A stretch of DNA of 24,225 nt from Verrucomicrobiota bacterium (GCA_003176035.1 PSRL01000174.1:1-24225), one strand, 5' to 3'. Numbered from the stretch's first letter, positions 15,195 to 23,605 are shown. Notes: generated by a model from the letters alone, not told the origin. Translations and numbers: made by a program.

Positions 15195-18100
15195 ATGACA
15201 TCCGAATTGCTTTCGGCAGCTGCCACAAAGGGGGAAAAAAATCACAAGTCCAAAAGTAAGCTCAATAAGTTACTCCGGGAAGTTGCGCAAGGAGACGTGA
15301 ACCATGCGGTTCGATTGATGCAGAGTCGGCGCGCGGGACTAACAAATGCGGAAGCAGCGGAGCGCTTAAAAGTTTTTGGCAAAAATGAAGTGGCACATGA
15401 AAAACCACCGCTCTGGTACATCCAACTTGCCAAGGCTTTTTATAACCCATTCATTTTGGTTTTGGCTCTTCTCGCGCTCGTTTCTTTGTATACCGACATT
15501 TACACTCCGCTTCGGACCATTCGTGACTCGATGCCGGATGCCCAAAAAATTGTCGCACGGATTGATGAAAAGGGCTCAGCAGCTTTGGGAGACGCAATTT
15601 ACGAAACATTAGACTATCCGGCCCGTACTGCCAAATTCACATCGGAGGTGGAAAAGATCCTAAAACTCTCCGAAGGCCAACCAGTCGCCGAACGTAGCAA
15701 AAAACTTTACAAAATGTTGCGGAGCGCAGATTCGGACCCGAAACTGGCGGAAGTCGGCGAGGCTATCCGCACATCGAAGCCTAATCCAGCCTCTTTGGAA
15801 GCCGGCCTGACCAGCACACAAGCGACGGAGGAGGGAATTAACAACGGAAAATCTATCCTTAACAAGCTAGTGGCTGTCCTCAATGCTCAACCTCGCGATT
15901 ACCATGAGGCGGCTAAGAATTTGATCTCGGAAATCCTTCGAGTACAACTCAGTGAACAGATACAATCTGTAAGTGATGCTTTGGCCAAGGCGCCTCAGGA
16001 GAAACGCGCGGAAATCGTTGCGGCCACTCTCAACGACGCGGATGCGGATTGGCGCACAGTGATTGTGATGACCACCATGATCGTCGTCAGTGCTCTGCTC
16101 CGATTCTGGCAAGAATTTCGATCCACAAAAGCCGCGGAAAAATTAAAAGCCATGGTCCGCACCACGGCCACTGTGATCCGCAAAACCGATGACAAAGAAG
16201 AGGGGAACGATGCGACACTAATTTCCGCAATGGGATCTAGTCCCGGAAAAATGGAGATCGTAATGGCGGATTTGGTACCGGGAGATATCATCCAACTTTC
16301 GGCCGGAGATATGATTCCAGCCGATGTGCGACTCTTGCAGACTAAAGATCTCTTTGTTAGCCAATCTGCGTTGACAGGCGAATCCATGCCTGTGGAGAAA
16401 ATCGATAATCTGGCCGCAGTCGTGGAAAAGAAAGCCGACGCAGTCGTCACCTCCATCTCCGATCCATTAAGTATCGATACACTCTGCTTCCTTGGGACTA
16501 ATGTCGTGAGCGGGTCGGCGACGGCGGTGGTGGTTGCGACGGGGGAGCAATCAATGTTCGGTTCGCTAGCTAAATCCGTACTAGGCCACCGTGCTATGAC
16601 GAGCTTCGACAAGGGCGTAAACAAGATCAGTTGGGTCCTGATCAAATTTATGCTGGCGATGGTTCCGATTATTTTTCTCATCAACGGCGCTCTCAAAGAA
16701 GATTGGAAAGAGGCGTTTCTTTTTGGTGTTGCAGTGGCTGTCGGATTGACTCCGGAAATGTTGCCATTAGTCGTTACAGCTAACCTAGCTAAAGGCGCTG
16801 TGGCAATGTCTCGTCGGAAGGTCATCGTTAAGCGGCTCAATTCGATGCAAAACTTTGGAGCGATGGATGTCCTTTGCACAGACAAAACTGGTACCCTCAC
16901 CGAAGACAAAGTCGTGCTCGTGCGACACTTGGATGTTGAGAACCGGGAAAGCGAATCAGTGGTCGGGCTAGCCTACTTGAATAGCTTCCATCAAACCGGA
17001 TTAAAAAATTTGATAGATGCCGCCGTAATTGCCCGTATGGAAGAGCGTTTTCCGGAGATGGCTCAGCGGCAACGCGGCTTCCGTAAAGTAGATGAGATTC
17101 CTTTTGATTTCGTCCGCCGAAGGATGACCGTAATTGTTCAAAAGAATACTGGTCACCAACTTATGGTTTGCAAGGGGGCGGTCGAAGAGATCTTTAGTAT
17201 CTGTACTCAGGTCGAAAAAAACGGAGAATTTGTGCCGCTGGAGCCGGCAACACGTACTAAAGTGCGTGAACTTGTTAGCGCTTTAAATCGGGACGGATTG
17301 CGCGTTATCGGGGTGGCATATCGTATTTTACCCAACAAATCCGAACATTATACTATTGCCGATGAATCGGATATGGTCTTAGCTGGTTACATTGGTTTTC
17401 TTGACCCGCCTAAGCCCTCGGCTCAAGCCGCTATTGATGCTTTGCATAACAGCGGTGTAGCCGTGAAAATTCTCACCGGTGACAATGAGATCGTGACCGC
17501 GAAAGTGTGCCGTGAGGTTGGGCTGGATTATCAGCGCATCGTCCTGGGGTCAGAGACGGAGAACTTTTCCGATACCGAATTGGCTGATGTCGCGGAGAAT
17601 ACCGTGGTTTTTGCCAAAATGAACCCGATGCAAAAGGCTCGTGTCATCCGTGCATTGCAATCAAAAAAACATACCGTCGGTTACATGGGTGATGGCATTA
17701 ATGATGCTGCGGCGCTTCGTGATGCCGACGTAGGTATTTCAGTAGATACCGCCGTGGATATCGCAAAGGAATCTGCGGATATCATCCTTCTCGAAAAAAG
17801 CTTAATGGTATTGGAAGAAGGGGTGCTCCAGGGAAGGGCCGTCTTTGGCAATATTATTAAATACATTAAAATGACGGCCAGTTCTAATTTTGGAAACGTC
17901 TTTAGTGTCTTAATAGCAAGCGCCTTCATACCGTTCATGCCCATGCTGCCGATTATGCTCCTCATCCTAAACCTACTTTATGATTTCTCGCAACTATTCC
18001 TGCCATGGGATCGTATGGATAAGGAATTTTTGACGCAACCACGCAAGTGGCAAGCCGGTGGCCTCGCGCGTTTCATGATATTAATCGGACCGATCAGCTC

Positions 18101-18470
18101 TATCTTTGATGTCACAACATTCCTTCTTCTGTGGTTTGTCTACCATGCTAATTCTGCCGCCCATCAAGCATTCTTCCAAAGCGGGTGGTTCATTGAGAGC
18201 CTGCTATCACAAACCCTGATTGTGCATATGATTCGTACACAGAAGATTCCGTTTATACAAAGCACGGCTTCGGCCACCGTTTTGATTTCCACTACTGTCA
18301 TTATGGCTGTGGGAACCGTCATTCCCTTTACCGCCTTTGGCACCAGTGTTGGGATGGTCCCGCTACCGGCAAGCTTTTTCCCCTGGTTGGCGGTGACGCT
18401 TCTGGGGTACTGTGCACTGACACAAGTGCTTAAGACAGCTTACATTAAGCGCTTTGGCGACTGGCTCTAA
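15195..18470 (+). CDS. mgtA: MgtA/MgtB-type P3B magnesium-transporting ATPase with large M1-M2 insert
   Basis: The protein is a P-type ATPase of the P3B group, which imports Mg2+ across the inner membrane. All catalytic motifs are canonical: TGES at 394-397, CTDKTGTLT with phospho-acceptor Asp563, ILTGDN at 759-764 and GDGINDA from 832. The membrane motif VGLTPEMLP and the block SSNFGNVFSVL ... LNLLYD are typical of MgtA/MgtB. At 1091 residues it is nearly 200 longer than the usual 900. The excess is mostly about 180 residues between M1 (FILVLALLALVSLY) and M2 (VIVMTTMIVVSALL), at about 101-285, where relatives have a short external loop. A terminator follows at 18488-18538. It is the likely target of the neighbouring response regulator (inference). 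Confidence 0.92.
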   Translation: MTSELLSAAATKGEKNHKSKSKLNKLLREVAQGDVNHAVRLMQSRRAGLTNAEAAERLKVFGKNEVAHEKPPLWYIQLAKAFYNPFILVLALLALVSLYTDIYTPLRTIRDSMPDAQKIVARIDEKGSAALGDAIYETLDYPARTAKFTSEVEKILKLSEGQPVAERSKKLYKMLRSADSDPKLAEVGEAIRTSKPNPASLEAGLTSTQATEEGINNGKSILNKLVAVLNAQPRDYHEAAKNLISEILRVQLSEQIQSVSDALAKAPQEKRAEIVAATLNDADADWRTVIVMTTMIVVSALLRFWQEFRSTKAAEKLKAMVRTTATVIRKTDDKEEGNDATLISAMGSSPGKMEIVMADLVPGDIIQLSAGDMIPADVRLLQTKDLFVSQSALTGESMPVEKIDNLAAVVEKKADAVVTSISDPLSIDTLCFLGTNVVSGSATAVVVATGEQSMFGSLAKSVLGHRAMTSFDKGVNKISWVLIKFMLAMVPIIFLINGALKEDWKEAFLFGVAVAVGLTPEMLPLVVTANLAKGAVAMSRRKVIVKRLNSMQNFGAMDVLCTDKTGTLTEDKVVLVRHLDVENRESESVVGLAYLNSFHQTGLKNLIDAAVIARMEERFPEMAQRQRGFRKVDEIPFDFVRRRMTVIVQKNTGHQLMVCKGAVEEIFSICTQVEKNGEFVPLEPATRTKVRELVSALNRDGLRVIGVAYRILPNKSEHYTIADESDMVLAGYIGFLDPPKPSAQAAIDALHNSGVAVKILTGDNEIVTAKVCREVGLDYQRIVLGSETENFSDTELADVAENTVVFAKMNPMQKARVIRALQSKKHTVGYMGDGINDAAALRDADVGISVDTAVDIAKESADIILLEKSLMVLEEGVLQGRAVFGNIIKYIKMTASSNFGNVFSVLIASAFIPFMPMLPIMLLILNLLYDFSQLFLPWDRMDKEFLTQPRKWQAGGLARFMILIGPISSIFDVTTFLLLWFVYHANSAAHQAFFQSGWFIESLLSQTLIVHMIRTQKIPFIQSTASATVLISTTVIMAVGTVIPFTAFGTSVGMVPLPASFFPWLAVTLLGYCALTQVLKTAYIKRFGDWL

Positions 18471-18487
18471 ACTCAGCAACTTCCCAT

Positions 18488-18538
18488 AAGAGGGCCCCTT
18501 CTCCAAGTCGTTTGTGGGGAGGGGGCCTCTTATTTTTG
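18488..18538 (+). terminator. Rho-independent terminator after mgtA
   Basis: A GC-rich hairpin (AAGAGGGCCCCTTCTCC at 18488-18504 pairing, with a bulge, to GGGGAGGGGGCCTCTT at 18516-18531) is followed by ATTTTTG. It begins 18 bases after the mgtA stop and should separate most mgtA transcripts from the kinase-ATPase gene, which would then need its own promoter. Confidence 0.85.
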
Positions 18539-18912
18539 TTTCAGAGCATTTATTAACTAGATAGTTACATATACAATTGCCATGCGTTTGATGGACCTGG
18601 CAACACCATGCAACTATTTAATTAAAAATTTTACTATAACTTCCATATAGGATAATAACCTAATAAATAACACGTTATAATTAATTTTTGGGATATTAAT
18701 TCTTGTTTCGGGAATGAAATCTGTTTCGAATCAGTTGCAGCACGCGGGGTTAACGTGTTATTGAGCATAAATTGTACCGGATTTGATGCGTTTGGCTCCC
18801 TGCGAAGTTACCCTGCGGGTCCGCCTTGACGGTCTCCCTGCTGTTTGTGCCGCAACCGGGCAATTTAGCAGCTGCCGGGTCAATTTAATTAACAAATGTT
18901 CTGAAAAGCCAT
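18539..18912. other. AT-rich intergenic region before the kinase-ATPase gene
   Basis: No gene is seen. It contains a GAGCATTTATTAAC motif (18544-18557), a very AT-rich stretch (about 18610-18710) that probably holds the promoter, a more GC-rich leader (about 18780-18880), two near-identical direct repeats CCGGGCAATTT / CCGGGTCAATTT (from 18857 and 18876), and a motif variant at 18885-18904 ending within nine bases of the likely TTG start. The end of the region resembles 12110-12175. Confidence 0.5.
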
Positions 18913-21900
18913 TTGAATTATAGGCCGATTCCTTTTATGCCGGCGCAAAACGACCTCACTCGTCATCAAGTTCAACGAAAAAAAGAGCACTCGTCGAAGT
19001 TTCGGCATTTGTCATGGGTGATTACGGTCCTTTGTGGGGGAATTAGCTTAGCGGCAATTGCGATTGCCTCCCTGCTTTGTTATTATGTCGGGTATTCTTG
19101 GCTGACGTTCCTGTTGATAGTACCGGTTGTATTGACATTTTCTTTTTGCGGTTGGTATTTTGGGCAAAAGATCAGCTATCCTTTAAGAAGGCTACGGAAC
19201 GAATTTTCCGCAGTTCATTCGTGGAAACCGCTTGAAATATCGGGAGTGAATTCATGGATCGGCGATTTTCAAGAGTTGCTCAGTGCGTGGGAAAATACGA
19301 GAAAAGATATTTTCCGGATCTTCGAATCTCAGCGTGATTTTATTGCGAATGCTGCACATGAATTAAAAACTCCCCTTGCTGCACTCCGCATCATAGGAGA
19401 AACAGCTCTGCGAAATGAGTCCTACCAAGGGCCTTTGCGTGAAACCGTCGGAGACATCCTGGAAGAAACTCGGAGAGTGACTCAGACGGTGGAAAAACTT
19501 CTGATGTTAGCTCGAGCGGAAAGCGGCAGACTTCCCGTTGAATCTGACTATCACAAGGTCATCGATGTCATTGCCGAAGTTCTGGAGATTCTGGGGCCCC
19601 TTGCGGAGGGAAAAAAACAAATGTTGATTCCCTCGATTCCTCAGGATTTGACTCTCTGGGTTGATGTAAACTTGTTACGCTTAGTCATCGAAAATCTCTT
19701 AAGTAATGCGATTCAGTATAGTCCTGAAGGCACAGCTATTTTATTGAGAGCACTTGTGGTGCGGCCGGGAATTGTAGCTCTGGAAGTACTGGACGAGGGG
19801 GCGGGGATTTGTCCCGAAGATGAAAAGCGACTTTTTGAGCGCTTTTTTCGGAGTAAGAACGTCGCTGCCAAGGGAAGCGGTTTGGGCCTGCCGATTGCAC
19901 GATGGGCTGCAGAAGCGTTTGGTGGCCGCGTAGAATTCGAGCGGAGGCAAAACGTAGGGTCGGTTTTTCGTGTTCTTTGTCCTGAAACCGAATGGGACCA
20001 CGTGTTGGCTGCAGGGGATAACGATGAGACAGGAACATCCTCTTGGCGAGATGTGGATATTTCCTGGGCTGCCCGAGTGCAGTCTTCGCAGGTATTAGCT
20101 CGATTAGGAACGTCGCGGATGGGACTTTTTCCGGAAGAAGCCGAGAAGCGACGAGAAGTGATCGGAGCAAACCGCCCGGATGTCTCCTCCGGTTTGCCAC
20201 AACATCTTTGGCAGTCCCTCTACACTCCGTTTAACGCAATTCTCAGCGTTTCGGCGGGCCTTTCTTTACTCCTCGGACAACCCCATTCAGCAATTGTCAT
20301 CTTGGCAATGCTCTTTCTGAGCACCGTGCTTCGATTTTACCAGGAGAGGCGTTCTTTTCGTGCTGCTGAGTCCCTCCACCGGATGGTGAGCACGGAGTCG
20401 GATGTCTTACGACCTGGCAGCTCGGGGAAAATTGCCATTTCCGTAGAAGATCTTGTTCCAGGGGATGTGGTGCATCTTTCCGCCGGCGACATGGTACCCG
20501 CGGATCTGAGATTATTATCGGCTTCTCATTTACAAATCTCGGAGTCCACTTTTACCGGTGACAGTTTTCCAGTCCATAAAGAAGCTCGTGTTGCGGAAGA
20601 AGATTCGACTTCTAACCTTTGCTACAAAGGAACTCACGTGGTGGGCGGCACCGGAATTGGGGTGGTGGTCAAAACCCGTTCTTTTACTCGACTGGGGAGA
20701 ATTTCAAAAAATTTAAGACGCACCCGTCCTAAGAATGCCTTTGAGCGAAACGTTGAGCAAGTTGGCTGGATGCTCATCGGGTTTATTGCGGTGATAGGAC
20801 CATTAATATTTCTTCTCAATGGTGCAATCAAAAACGATTGGCCCGGAGCCCTTCTTTTTTCGCTGGCAGTGGCTGTTGGTTTAACACCCGAATTCCTTCC
20901 GGTGATAGTTAACGCCAATTTAACACGCGGAGCCCTTGTCTTGGCTCGGCGAGGGCTAGTGATTAAAGAGCTTTCCGCTGTGCATGTATTAGGAGCTGTC
21001 GATGTGCTCTGCACAGATAAAACCGGCATGTTGACTTTGGATGTTCCTCAGTTCGTTCGTACCACAAGTGTTCTCGACAATCAGCAGAGCGACGAAGCAT
21101 TGAGTGCGGCTCAGCTCAATGCACACTTCCAGGGCAGCTTACGCAGCAGTTTGGATCGCGAACTGGCTCGGAATTTCGAACTTTGTGGCGCCGCCGGAGG
21201 AAACGATGCCTTTCAATTCATAGGAGAAATTCCGTTCGATCATGAGCGCCGCCGAATTAGCGTGGTTTTGCGTAATAAAAATCACGACCAGTCTTTCCTT
21301 TTTTGCAAGGGGGACCCTGAGGCTGTGTTAGCCGCCTGTTCGTCTTATCGGTATGCGGGAATGCAGAGACCGCTTTGTGAAAAAAGTCGTACAATGATCC
21401 ACCGGCATTTTCTGAGTATTCAGCAGGGTGAATTAAGCGTACTCGGGGTAGCGCAGAAAGAATGGAGCTCGTCTCAAATGTCTCCACATGAGGAGAGAGA
21501 AATGGTACTGCTTGGATTTGTTGTTTTCCGCGATCCTTTTAATGCGGATTTTCAGCAAACTATCGACCAATTGAGCAATGCAGGTGTTCAACTGAAAATT
21601 CTAACAGAAGGATATCCGGAGCCCGCAATTGAGGGGTTACGCAAAGTGGGGCTGATTGCAGTCGAAGTCCTACTAGGAGACCAGATAGAAAAGATGAATG
21701 ACGCTGCACTGCGTCTTTGTGTGTGTCAAACGACAATATTCGCGCGTCTCACATCATTACAGAAAGCAAGAATCGTGCGGATACTTCGTGAGGCCGGTTA
21801 CTGTGTGGGATTTTTGGGTAACGGCGCAAATGATGCTAATGCTTTGCGTGAAGCAGACGTAGGCATAGCAAGTAGTACAAGCGCCGATCTGGCTCGCGAA

Positions 21901-22626
21901 TGCGCTCAAGTGATCCTCTTGAAAAAAGATCCGGACATGTTACTTGCCGGGATTGATCAAGGACGTATTGCGACCGGGAACATTCTGAAATACATTAAAT
22001 GTACCTTCAGTTCTAATTTTGGTAACGTATTCACTATCCTAGTGGCCAGTACTATATTACCATTTTTACCTATGAGAGCGATTCAACTCTTAGTGCAGAA
22101 TCTTCTCTATGATGTGGCGCAAATTTTTCTTCCGTGGGATCATGTGGATGAGAGTTTCCGTGCCGAGCCTAGGCAGTGGTCGCCCCTCTCTATCGCCAGA
22201 TTTATGTTATTGTTTGGTCCTCTCAGTTCCGTTTTTGACTTAATAACATTTTCCATTCTCTGGTTTTTCTACGGTGCTTGTTCACCGGAACAAGCAGCAC
22301 TTTTTCAAACCGGCTGGTTTGTTGTTGGTTTGAGCACACAGCTTTTTGTAGTGCATATCTTGCGAACAGAGAAAATACCGTTTTTTCAAAGCTGGGGCGC
22401 TTCTCCTTTGTTAATTGCTACACTGGTGATATCTTGCATAGCGTTAGCCCTTCCGGAAATGCCCTTCGGAAAGCTCCTTGGTTTTATTCATTTGCCTAAA
22501 ACTTATTATTTTTGGGCCGCTGGAATTGTCCTTGCATACTTACTTGCTGCACAAATCGGCAAAAGTTGCTTGTCGAAGTGGCAATGGCTAAGCCAGAGCA
22601 TTTACGGCGAGAGTACTCTAAAATAA
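18913..22626 (+). CDS. Histidine kinase fused to a degenerate MgtA-like P-type ATPase (putative pseudo-pump sensor)
   Basis: One uninterrupted frame encodes 1237 residues. Residues 1-360 are a histidine kinase: membrane helices at about 34-56 and 62-80 with almost no external loop, the H-box FIANAAHELKTPLAALR (His149), N-box NLLSNAIQYS (Asn261, Asn265), G1 DEGAGI (294-299), F-box FERFF and G2 GSGLGLPIAR (from 321). Residues about 385-1237 are a full MgtA/MgtB-like P-type ATPase with N-terminal, actuator, P and N domains and about ten helices. Its catalytic motifs deviate: TGDS at 548-551, DKTGM at 702-706 (Asp702 kept), TEGY at 898-901 and GNGAND at 969-974. The membrane blocks VGLTPEFLP, SSNFGNVFTIL and QNLLYD are retained. 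A pumping cycle is unlikely, so a role as ion-sensing input to the kinase is inferred. The likely start is TTG 18913; ATG 18937 is the alternative. The neighbouring response regulator is the likely partner. Confidence 0.9.
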   Translation: MNYRPIPFMPAQNDLTRHQVQRKKEHSSKFRHLSWVITVLCGGISLAAIAIASLLCYYVGYSWLTFLLIVPVVLTFSFCGWYFGQKISYPLRRLRNEFSAVHSWKPLEISGVNSWIGDFQELLSAWENTRKDIFRIFESQRDFIANAAHELKTPLAALRIIGETALRNESYQGPLRETVGDILEETRRVTQTVEKLLMLARAESGRLPVESDYHKVIDVIAEVLEILGPLAEGKKQMLIPSIPQDLTLWVDVNLLRLVIENLLSNAIQYSPEGTAILLRALVVRPGIVALEVLDEGAGICPEDEKRLFERFFRSKNVAAKGSGLGLPIARWAAEAFGGRVEFERRQNVGSVFRVLCPETEWDHVLAAGDNDETGTSSWRDVDISWAARVQSSQVLARLGTSRMGLFPEEAEKRREVIGANRPDVSSGLPQHLWQSLYTPFNAILSVSAGLSLLLGQPHSAIVILAMLFLSTVLRFYQERRSFRAAESLHRMVSTESDVLRPGSSGKIAISVEDLVPGDVVHLSAGDMVPADLRLLSASHLQISESTFTGDSFPVHKEARVAEEDSTSNLCYKGTHVVGGTGIGVVVKTRSFTRLGRISKNLRRTRPKNAFERNVEQVGWMLIGFIAVIGPLIFLLNGAIKNDWPGALLFSLAVAVGLTPEFLPVIVNANLTRGALVLARRGLVIKELSAVHVLGAVDVLCTDKTGMLTLDVPQFVRTTSVLDNQQSDEALSAAQLNAHFQGSLRSSLDRELARNFELCGAAGGNDAFQFIGEIPFDHERRRISVVLRNKNHDQSFLFCKGDPEAVLAACSSYRYAGMQRPLCEKSRTMIHRHFLSIQQGELSVLGVAQKEWSSSQMSPHEEREMVLLGFVVFRDPFNADFQQTIDQLSNAGVQLKILTEGYPEPAIEGLRKVGLIAVEVLLGDQIEKMNDAALRLCVCQTTIFARLTSLQKARIVRILREAGYCVGFLGNGANDANALREADVGIASSTSADLARECAQVILLKKDPDMLLAGIDQGRIATGNILKYIKCTFSSNFGNVFTILVASTILPFLPMRAIQLLVQNLLYDVAQIFLPWDHVDESFRAEPRQWSPLSIARFMLLFGPLSSVFDLITFSILWFFYGACSPEQAALFQTGWFVVGLSTQLFVVHILRTEKIPFFQSWGASPLLIATLVISCIALALPEMPFGKLLGFIHLPKTYYFWAAGIVLAYLLAAQIGKSCLSKWQWLSQSIYGESTLK

Positions 22627-22680
22627 GCATGCCTCTGTGCTCCGGGAGAGCCGAATTTTTGTATCGCTTCTGAAGAAAAA

Positions 22681-22796
22681 AATCCGGTCTAAAGCGACAA
22701 GATGCGAAGGAGGAAGTGTAGTCTTGCGCCACGCGACGACTGAGCAAGGCAGAAGCCGGATGCTTTTCAGCCCTTTTCAGGGTGTGCTAGGTAGTT
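22681..22796 (-). repeat. Copy 2 of a diverged ~100-bp inverted repeat
   Basis: Read on the minus strand from 22796, this segment begins with the same 20 bases as copy 1 at 11707 (AACTACCTAGCACACCCTGA) and stays similar for about 100 bases. It lies 55 bases past the end of the kinase-ATPase gene and about 110 bases from the truncated IS110-type transposase start, so it may be the other end of that element. Confidence 0.7.
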
Positions 22797-22903
22797 GAGC
22801 CTGAAAAAGGGTTGGCATTAAAAACAAAGCCTGATTTTCGGAGGCAGGTGGGGCTGAATGGGTAGGAGGAGGAAACGGAATAAAAACCAAAAAAGTTGGA
22901 GCA

Positions 22904-22996
22904 TCCATTTGTCTTAGAATCTACAATGATTATTTGATGATACGCCTTGGTCCAATCAAATCCTGCATAATGGGTAATTTCTTGAAATGTTTTCAT
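22904..22996 (-). pseudogene. IS110-family transposase, N-terminal fragment
   Basis: From ATG 22996-22994 the minus strand reads MKTFQEITHYAGFDWTKAYH and then QIIIVDSKTNG before similarity to any transposase stops. The GFDW-K-xxH-xxIIVD pattern is the N-terminus of IS110-family transposases, in which the Asp of GFDW is the first residue of the RuvC-like DEDD catalytic site. Only about 31 of the usual 300-400 or more residues remain, so it cannot be active. The sequence beyond is AT/CT-rich and unrelated. Confidence 0.65.
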
Positions 22997-23054
22997 AGGC
23001 TTTCTCTTTTTCTTTGGCTTCAACCCTGCCGGTTCCCTAGTCGAACTGATACGG

Positions 23055-23140
23055 AAATCCTAGTGGGATGTTATTCTCTCAGACTTTTGGGTGCTGGCCT
23101 TCGAGTTAGCCGGTTTTCTACTCAAAATCCTCGTGGGATG
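23055..23140. repeat. Pair of 16-base direct repeats upstream of the IS110-type fragment
   Basis: AAATCCTAGTGGGATG at 23055-23070 and AAATCCTCGTGGGATG at 23125-23140 differ at one position and lie 70 bases apart. On the minus strand they fall 60-145 bases upstream of the transposase start, the place where IS110 elements encode their bridge RNA, so they may be remnants of it. Confidence 0.45.
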
Positions 23141-23347
23141 AGTCACCAATGACCGTGCTAAATCTCGAGGCGTTACAGCCGCTAGGAGTTTCCTCCTTTG
23201 GCGCTTTGCTTCCAACGATTTTGTTGTCAATAATCGGAAAATTGTTCACTGCTTTCACTGCGTCTTTTTTAGTCGCAGCAAAGTTATTCACAGTTCTGGC
23301 GGCTGTGAGGGAACCTTGTAGGGTTCTCCCGCAAGCCCTATGAGTAA

Positions 23348-23605
23348 CTTTGGAGATGGTATCAGTTACCATCTCAGAACGTCGAAATACAGAATCTCGA
23401 AAGACTAAACGCTTCCAAATATGCCCACATACAAGGTCTCGAAAAGGCTTTGTTCGAAAAGGAGCGAACTTTACTTGATACCTGCAAGCGATTAGCGCAA
23501 ATTGAACATGACAATAAATCTATAAAGCTAGCTGCACTCCAGATGTGCAAAAATATTTGCATGAAATCTTGGAGCAGGTGTTACGTATTATTTCGATCAA
23601 TATGA
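23348..23605 (+). pseudogene. Start-less fragment with coiled-coil character
   Basis: This frame is open for 85 codons between stops but has no start at its beginning. It reads SQNVEIQNLERLNASKYAHI, then QGLEKALFEKERTLLDTCKR and LAQIEHDNKSIKLAALQ, a heptad-like, charged helical pattern. Similar coiled coils occur in many proteins, including surface-polysaccharide enzymes, which would fit the acyltransferase next door, but no family can be named. It is probably the remnant of a gene broken by the insertions nearby, or chance. Confidence 0.25.

Noticed and set aside
15095..15259. Small open frame before and overlapping the mgtA start (MSETRTLRKFQSNHF...), about 54 codons, a possible mgtL-like leader peptide
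   Set aside because: It has no properly spaced ribosome site and no proline-rich or repetitive codons like known mgtA leaders, and it is out of frame with mgtA. Chance is likelier.
15995..16909. Long 304-residue frame antisense to mgtA
   Set aside because: It lies wholly inside a well-supported gene, has low-complexity composition typical of an antisense shadow, and has no domain.
20040..20080. The fusion might be two separate genes
   Set aside because: The frame passes without stop from the kinase G2 box through a short linker into the ATPase N-terminal domain, and no internal start with a ribosome site is seen at the junction.
23118..23372. Minus-strand 84-residue frame containing VNNFAATKKDAVKAVNNF
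   Set aside because: The small repeat is intriguing, but there is no ribosome site and no recognisable domain, and it lies in mobile-element debris; support is too weak for a gene call.
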